Assembly (NCBI GenBank): GCA_934394615.1 | Contig: CAKRRJ010000047.1 | Location: forward strand, 1 to 18,027 | Source of the DNA: an uncultured Lachnospiraceae bacterium | GTDB taxonomy: Bacteria > Bacillota > Clostridia > Lachnospirales > Lachnospiraceae | DNA: 18,027 nucleotides | Direction: 5' to 3' | Part shown: piece after piece, positions 13,247-18,027 of the stretch | Layout of the letters: each line of letters begins with the position of its first letter | Numbering within the stretch: position 1 is the stretch's first letter | The notes under the pieces: model-generated | The model's database searches: none | The model's input: only the letters and a program-made list of their open reading frames with translations | Told to the model about the DNA's origin: nothing | Program-made: the position numbers and the translations under genes

Positions 13247-14884
13247 TCATCCCTTCAAACGCTTTTCCAGCTCTTCCTTCAGCAGATATTTTTTCACCTT
13301 TCCGCTTCCTGTATGGGGAATGCGGTCGATAAGTTCCAGACGCTCCGGCCAGAAACGCTTCGGAACTTTTTTGGAGTGCAAATAGTCCAGCACATCCTCC
13401 AGCTTCAGGTCTTCATGTCCCGGAAGCGGAACCGCAAACGCGCAGATTCGTTCTCCGAGACGGTCATCCGGCATTCCGATAATGGTATGATCCCCCATTC
13501 CGGGGCATCCCTCCAGGGCATCATTGATCTCATTGGTATTTAAGTTCTCGCCACCCCGGACGATCATGTCTTTTTTGCGCCCGATAATGTGGATATTTCC
13601 ATGCTCATCCATGATACAAAGGTCACCACTGTGGAACCAGCCATCGTTGTCCAGAGCTCCATCCGTGATCTCCCGTGCTTTTAAATACCCGACAAACACG
13701 CTGGGGCCTCTTGACAGCTCTTCTCCCGGAACGCCCACGCCTACGTCGTTTCCATCTTCGTCCACCACCCGGATCTCCACACCTTCCATTGCCCTTCCGG
13801 ATGTCGTTCCATTCAGCGCAAGCGCCTCATCCGGACGGACAAATGCGTGCGGCACGCTCTCCGTGGATCCATAAACCTCGCAGAGAAGTATTCCATACTG
13901 TTTTGCCCTCTGCACCAGATATCCCGGCACCGGCGCTCCGCCGCACAGATAGAACTTCAAAGTCGGAACTGCTCCTCCATTGGTTTCCAGCTCTCTTAAA
14001 ATATCATAGATAAACGGGGTCGCTCCCATAGAGTAGGTGACTTTTTCCCGGTTCATAAGCTCGATTGCCGATCTGCATTGGTATTTCTGCTGCAGTACCA
14101 CTTTAGCGCCATGAAGCATCGGCGCGATGATCGCATGATGGAAACCGGTCGCGTGATGGAGCGGCGCCGGCATGAACATGATGTCTTCCTCGGTAAGGCC
14201 AAGTTCCCGGTTGAATGTATCTTCACTGTAACGCACATTATCGTGCGTCAGCAGAACCCCCTTCGTACCTCCGGTCGTACCGGAGGTACAGAGGATCACA
14301 GCGATATCCTGTCCATTTTTTGTGTGCACACACCGTTCCTTCGGAAGCGGCTCGCAGGAAGCGAGGATTTCCCGAAGCAGTGGAACGTTGCTCTTCCGTT
14401 CTCTGACACTGTCGATCAGCACAACATCTTTTAACAGCGGCACCTGGTCCCGCACTGCAAGGATCCGCTCTTCATAATCGGTTTTGTAGAAGAATGTCGG
14501 TCCGAAATAGCAGCGGGACTCCGTTACATTTAAGCTCCTCGCCAGTTCCTTCTCCTCATAGGACATGGCAATCGGATGCGCCACCGCTCCGATCTTGTAA
14601 CAGGCGATCGTCAGCATGGCAAACTCACTCCAGATCGGAAGCTGGTAGGAAACCACCTCGCCCGGGCGGATCCCAAGCCATAACAGGTATGATGCCACCC
14701 GTCCTGCTGCCTCATCCATCTCCCGGTATGTGTAGCGGTAACCGCGGTCATCCACCACATATTCCCGGTCCGGATACTTCTCTACCGTCCGGTCCCAGCA
14801 GTCTAAGAGCGTCTCATCCTTCCAGTATCCTTTTTCCCTGTACTGTTTTCTTAGCTCCGGGCTGATCTTCCTCTCTTCAAACAT
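13247..14884 (-). CDS. Acyl-CoA synthetase (AMP-forming), FadK / cyclohexanecarboxylate-CoA ligase type
   Basis: 545-residue adenylate-forming ligase that should activate a carboxylic acid to its CoA thioester. Motifs: P-loop CTSGTTGGTKG (199-209), MPAPLHHATGF (238-248), YGSTES (338-343), the ribose-binding Asp421 in HSGDL, hinge GRKKDMIVRGGEN (435-447) and catalytic Lys529 in TGSGKVKK. The LPIWSEF and CGGAPVP segments and overall order resemble E. coli FadK (short/medium-chain, anaerobic) and AliA-like cyclohexanecarboxylate ligases, as far as I recall them. ATG at 14884 has AAGGAGG 6 nt upstream; an earlier in-frame ATG has none. A 137-bp gap follows etfA; it holds a small dyad CGGCAT-C-ATGCCG (14903-14915) but no terminator. 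The stop overlaps the next gene's possible first ATG. Confidence 0.9.
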   Translation of the reverse strand: MFEERKISPELRKQYREKGYWKDETLLDCWDRTVEKYPDREYVVDDRGYRYTYREMDEAAGRVASYLLWLGIRPGEVVSYQLPIWSEFAMLTIACYKIGAVAHPIAMSYEEKELARSLNVTESRCYFGPTFFYKTDYEERILAVRDQVPLLKDVVLIDSVRERKSNVPLLREILASCEPLPKERCVHTKNGQDIAVILCTSGTTGGTKGVLLTHDNVRYSEDTFNRELGLTEEDIMFMPAPLHHATGFHHAIIAPMLHGAKVVLQQKYQCRSAIELMNREKVTYSMGATPFIYDILRELETNGGAVPTLKFYLCGGAPVPGYLVQRAKQYGILLCEVYGSTESVPHAFVRPDEALALNGTTSGRAMEGVEIRVVDEDGNDVGVGVPGEELSRGPSVFVGYLKAREITDGALDNDGWFHSGDLCIMDEHGNIHIIGRKKDMIVRGGENLNTNEINDALEGCPGMGDHTIIGMPDDRLGERICAFAVPLPGHEDLKLEDVLDYLHSKKVPKRFWPERLELIDRIPHTGSGKVKKYLLKEELEKRLKG

Positions 14885-15021
14885 AACGTGCCTCCTTACA
14901 TCCGGCATCATGCCGTGATTCCGCCGAACGTCCGCCCTGTGCGCGGGAGGCTACTGCAAAAGGTACTGTGTTCATTCTTACAGCCCGTTTGCGGCAGCCT
15001 CATGTTTTTGTCCTATGGTAT

Positions 15022-16032
15022 TTATGCCTGCTGCTTTGCTTTTAATTCTTTTACCAGAGCCGGAACGATTTCAAAAACATCGCCCACGATTCCGTAATCC
15101 GCAACCTCAAAGATCGGCGCGGTCTCATCTTTGTTGATCGCTACGATGGTGCCGGATCCGCTCATGCCCGCTACGTGCTGCACTGCACCGGAAATGGCGC
15201 ATGCAAAGTAGATTTTCGGGGTTACGGTGGAGCCGGTCTGTCCAACCTGCTTGGTCTGCGGCATCCAGCCTGCGTCAACCGCTGCTCTGGAGCATCCTAC
15301 GGTTCCTCCAAGCACATCTGCCAGCTCTTTTAAGATACCGAAGTTCTCAGCACTCTTCATACCGCGGCCGCCGGATACAATGACATCTGCCTCATCGAGA
15401 CGCATATCGTTGTCCTCACATGCCTTGATGAAATCCAGCACTTTGGTGCGGATCTCGCTCTCCGGGGTATGAATATCCTCTTTGATGATCTCCGGCTGAT
15501 TGTTCTCGTTGCGCTCCGGCTTCTTGAACGCGCCCGGACGGCAGGTACCCATCTGCGGTCTGGTCTCGCTGCAGAGAATCTGCGCGTATAAGTTTCCGCC
15601 GAATGCCGGACGCTCCCAGACTACATTGCCGGTGTCCTCATCGACACTCAGTGCGGTACAGTCGGCAGTCAGGCCGGTACGGAGGCTGACTGCGATCTTG
15701 GATCCCAGGTCTCTTCCGTTTACGGTTGCGCCTACTAAAATGGTGTTCGGATCATATTTCTCGCAGAGCTTTAAGAATACGTTTCCGTAAGCATCTGCGG
15801 AATAGTTCTCATACTCGTCGCCCTGGATCACATAGATCTTGTCTGCGCCGTACGCTGCGGATTCCTTCACGGCTGCGTCTACATCCTTGCCGATAACAAT
15901 GGCGCAGAGTTTCTGTTTCAGTCCGTCCGCCAGCTTTCTTCCCTGTCCTAACAGCTCCAGGCCGACACTCTTCGGCTGACCCTGGAAGCTCTCGATAAAT
16001 ACCCATACGTCCTTGCATGTATCAAAACTCAT
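15022..16032 (-). CDS. etfA: Electron transfer flavoprotein, alpha subunit
   Basis: 336-residue alpha subunit, a standard length. The N-terminal adenine-nucleotide-hydrolase-like domain has DVWVFIES and [19 protein letters not shown] (about 99-117). The C-terminal FAD domain has [13 protein letters not shown] (219-231), [11 protein letters not shown] (246-256), [11 protein letters not shown] (262-272), [12 protein letters not shown] (279-290) and VADYGIVGD (310-318). With EtfB it forms the heterodimer that shuttles electrons between acyl-CoA dehydrogenase and another carrier. AGGAGGT sits 7 nt before the ATG, 21 bp after etfB. Clostridial homologues next to an acyl-CoA dehydrogenase are often electron-bifurcating; no extra ferredoxin domain is present here. 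Confidence 0.97.
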   Translation of the reverse strand: MSFDTCKDVWVFIESFQGQPKSVGLELLGQGRKLADGLKQKLCAIVIGKDVDAAVKESAAYGADKIYVIQGDEYENYSADAYGNVFLKLCEKYDPNTILVGATVNGRDLGSKIAVSLRTGLTADCTALSVDEDTGNVVWERPAFGGNLYAQILCSETRPQMGTCRPGAFKKPERNENNQPEIIKEDIHTPESEIRTKVLDFIKACEDNDMRLDEADVIVSGGRGMKSAENFGILKELADVLGGTVGCSRAAVDAGWMPQTKQVGQTGSTVTPKIYFACAISGAVQHVAGMSGSGTIVAINKDETAPIFEVADYGIVGDVFEIVPALVKELKAKQQA

Positions 16033-16053
16033 CTTGACGACCTCCTCTGTTTA

Positions 16054-16842
16054 TTAAAGTACTTTTGCCTCAACCAGCTTTCCGATCAGGTTGTCCGCGA
16101 TCTCCACCGGGCTTACGCCTTCGATGTTCACACAGTTTGCGGTTCTCTTCGGAGTGAATGTTGCTTTTACCTTGGTCGGGGATCCCTTCAGGCCCATCTT
16201 GGTGGTGTCTGCGTCCGGCAGGTCTGCCAGGGTGATCTGACCGATCTCGGTGTTGAAGGATCTCATAACGCCCTTTACGGTTGCGTAACGCGGTTTGTTG
16301 CTCTCTTTGGTTGCGGTGCAAAGTACCGGGAACTTCGTCTCGATAACTTCCACGCCCTCTTCTACCTGGCGCTCTGCAATGACCTTATCGCCCTCAACCT
16401 TTAAGCTCAGAACGTAAGTCAGACGGGTTGCGCCCAGATGCTCTGCGATACTCGGTGCGGTCTGGCCGGTATCTCCGTCGATTGCCTGCTTGCCGCCCAG
16501 GATGACATCGTAAGCGCCCAGTTTCTTGATTGCCTGGGATAAGATGTAGCTGGTAGCGTAGGTATCGGATCCGCCGAACGCGCGGTCCGTTACCAGATAA
16601 GCCTCATCAGCACCCATAGCCAGTGCCTCTCTCAAAACAGCTTTTGCCTGCGGCGGTCCCATGGAAATAACCGTTACTTTGCCGCCATACTGGTCTTTTA
16701 AGGAAAGTCCGGTCTCCAGAGCGTTCTTGTCGAACGGATTCATGATGCTCGGCACGCCGGTACGGATCAGTGTATTTTTAACCGGATCGATCTTGATCTC
16801 TGTGGTATCCGGAACCTGTTTGATACAAACAACGATATTCAT
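16054..16842 (-). CDS. etfB: Electron transfer flavoprotein, beta subunit
   Basis: 262 residues from the ATG at 16842, which has AGGAGG 7 nt upstream; an in-frame TTG two codons earlier is only 1 nt from it and is rejected. Family signs: MNIVVCIKQVPDTTEIKID at the start, SIMNPFDKNALETGL (32-46), VISMGPPQAKAVLREALAMGAD (58-79) and GKQAIDGDTGQTAPSIAEHLG (117-137). The last resembles the AMP/second-FAD loop of butyrate-type bifurcating ETFs, so bifurcation is plausible but not demonstrable by eye. It lies 24 bp after the acyl-CoA dehydrogenase gene and 21 bp before etfA, in the usual clostridial order. Confidence 0.97.
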   Translation of the reverse strand: MNIVVCIKQVPDTTEIKIDPVKNTLIRTGVPSIMNPFDKNALETGLSLKDQYGGKVTVISMGPPQAKAVLREALAMGADEAYLVTDRAFGGSDTYATSYILSQAIKKLGAYDVILGGKQAIDGDTGQTAPSIAEHLGATRLTYVLSLKVEGDKVIAERQVEEGVEVIETKFPVLCTATKESNKPRYATVKGVMRSFNTEIGQITLADLPDADTTKMGLKGSPTKVKATFTPKRTANCVNIEGVSPVEIADNLIGKLVEAKVL

Positions 16843-16866
16843 CTTCAATCCTCCTGTCAGTTTTTC

Positions 16867-18009
16867 CTATTTGTATTCTTTATTTAATACGTTGGCGATG
16901 GTCAGTCTCTGTACCTGGTTTGCGCCCTCAAAGATCTGGAATACTTTGACATCGCGCATCAGCTTCTCAACCGGGTACTCTTTGCTGTAGCCGTATCCGC
17001 CGAAGATCTGGACTGCGTTGGAGGTAACTTCCTGCGCACAGTCGGAAACGAAGGTCTTACAGATGGAACCCTCTTTCTGAACCATGATGCCTGCATCCAT
17101 CATCTTCATGGTATTGTTGACCAGGCATCTGGATGCCTCGATCTTGATCGCCATGTCAGCTAACATCTGCTGTACCATCTGGAATTTGATGATCGGGGTA
17201 TTGAACTGTTTTCTCTCTTTTGCGTACTTCACGGACTCATCGAGTGCGCGCTGCATGATGCCGACTGCCAGGGTTGCCACGAATGCGCGGGATAAGTTCA
17301 GGGCGTTCATAGCCAGCTTAAATCCGCTGCCTTCCGGTCCTACCATTGCGGATGCCTTTACGCGGACATTCTCAAAGATCAGGTCGGTGGTGTTGGAGAG
17401 GCGCAGGCCCATCTTGTTCTCGTGAGCGCCTACGGTTACGCCAGGAGCGTCCGCATCAATGATGAAAGCGGAAATTCCTTTGTGTCCTGCTGCCGGGTTG
17501 GTCTTGAAGAAACCTACGAAAACGCTTGCTACAGCACCGTTGGTGATAAAGGTCTTGGTTCCGTTTAAGATGTACTCGTCGCCATCTTTGACTGCGGTCG
17601 CACGCATTGCTGCTGGATCGGAACCGGCGTTCGGCTCAGTCAGGGCGAAACCAGCAAATGTGCCCGGCGCTACTTTATCTGCGAAATACTGGCCCTGCTC
17701 CTTGGTGCCTGCCAGGATTACGTTTCTTAATGCTACGAAAGAAGTGACAAAGGTGATGGCATAACCGGCATCGACCTTAGCCAGTTCCTCGAAGATCATT
17801 GCGGTGGTCTCATAGCTTAAACCAGCTCCGCCGTACTCGGCCGGAACCTCCAGCATATGAAGTCCCATGTCAAATCCCCATTTATAAAGTTCTTTCGGAC
17901 ACTCGCCTTTTTCATCCGCATCTTTCACATAAGGCTTGATCTCGTTCTCTGCCATCTCTTTTACAAGAGCAATCAGCGCTTTCTGTTCCTCGGTGTACAT
18001 TAAGCTCAT
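16867..18009 (-). CDS. Acyl-CoA dehydrogenase (short-chain / butyryl-CoA type)
   Basis: 380-residue FAD enzyme catalysing alpha,beta-oxidation of an acyl-CoA or, with ETF, reduction of an enoyl-CoA. Domains: N-terminal helices (1-115), beta domain with FALTEPNAGSDPAAM (121-135), and C-terminal helical domain with AKERKQFNTPI (263-273), QIFGGYGYSKEYPVEKLMRDVK (334-355) and the catalytic-base region IFEGANQVQRL, placing the general base at Glu361. AAGGTGA lies about 8 nt before the ATG. It heads the visible cluster; the promoter lies beyond the right edge. Candidate substrates include crotonyl-CoA and aryl- or cycloalkyl-acrylyl-CoA. No thiolase, crotonase or 3-hydroxyacyl-CoA dehydrogenase accompanies it in the window, which argues against the classical butyrate operon. 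Confidence 0.95.
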   Translation of the reverse strand: MSLMYTEEQKALIALVKEMAENEIKPYVKDADEKGECPKELYKWGFDMGLHMLEVPAEYGGAGLSYETTAMIFEELAKVDAGYAITFVTSFVALRNVILAGTKEQGQYFADKVAPGTFAGFALTEPNAGSDPAAMRATAVKDGDEYILNGTKTFITNGAVASVFVGFFKTNPAAGHKGISAFIIDADAPGVTVGAHENKMGLRLSNTTDLIFENVRVKASAMVGPEGSGFKLAMNALNLSRAFVATLAVGIMQRALDESVKYAKERKQFNTPIIKFQMVQQMLADMAIKIEASRCLVNNTMKMMDAGIMVQKEGSICKTFVSDCAQEVTSNAVQIFGGYGYSKEYPVEKLMRDVKVFQIFEGANQVQRLTIANVLNKEYK

Positions 18010-18027
18010 ATCTGTGTCACCTTCCCC

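Noticed and set aside
14903..14915. Dyad CGGCAT-C-ATGCCG before the ligase as a terminator or operator
   Set aside because: Arms of 6 bp with a 1-nt centre and no T-tract; too short to support a call beyond a mention.
16867..18009. Reading the acd-etfBA genes as the classical butyrate (bcd) operon
   Set aside because: Thiolase, crotonase and 3-hydroxybutyryl-CoA dehydrogenase genes are absent from the window, and an AMP-forming acyl-CoA ligase follows instead.

Overview
The window looks like chromosomal DNA of an anaerobic Firmicute (class Clostridia, most likely a Lachnospiraceae-type gut bacterium). Reasons: the gene order rimP-nusA-ylxR-L7Ae-infB-rbfA, strong AGGAGG ribosome binding sites with 6-8 nt spacing, sigma-A type promoters, and a butyrate-type acyl-CoA dehydrogenase/EtfBA set. 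I see no tRNA, rRNA, CRISPR array, insertion sequence or phage gene. Genus assignment is not possible by eye.

Region 1 (1-5890, minus strand) is the translation/transcription operon, read right to left: a strong promoter (5862-5890), a structured leader with a complete intrinsic terminator before the first gene (5800-5833), then rimP, nusA, ylxR, an L7Ae-type RNA-binding protein, infB, rbfA and the first 14 codons of a further gene, probably the DHH phosphoesterase that usually follows rbfA. The genes are tightly packed or overlapping except between infB and rbfA (184 bp), where there is an 11-bp perfect hairpin and no gene. The IF2 encoded by infB carries an unusual ~180-residue N/R/Q/G/F-rich repeat tract that includes an exact 39-residue tandem duplication.

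Region 2 (5957-9982) is a mixed regulatory and accessory stretch: an orphan nitrate/sulfonate-type ABC ATPase on the plus strand; a metallo-beta-lactamase-fold hydrolase on the minus strand overlapping it tail to tail by 19 bp; and two LysR-type regulators on the plus strand. The first LysR gene is divergent from the hydrolase. The second has a perfect T-N11-A dyad over its own transcription start and faces the transporter genes tail to tail.

Region 3 (9986-18009, minus strand) reads right to left as acyl-CoA dehydrogenase, etfB, etfA, an acyl-CoA synthetase resembling E. coli FadK / cyclohexanecarboxylate-CoA ligases, a small cysteine-rich protein related to desulfoferrodoxin, then a YkvI-like permease and a GntP-family permease. 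Taken together this looks like an uptake, CoA-activation and alpha,beta-C=C oxidation/reduction module for an organic acid, with ETF carrying the electrons. The substrate cannot be read from sequence. The most unusual element is the desulfoferrodoxin-like protein (12690-13241): it keeps the rubredoxin-like Cys4 knuckle but has apparently lost most ligands of the superoxide reductase iron site and gained a cluster of extra cysteines.

Several coding starts were set on the position of the ribosome binding site rather than on the longest open frame (infB, rimP, ylxR, the L7Ae gene, the hydrolase, the first LysR gene, the ligase, the Dfx-like gene, etfB).
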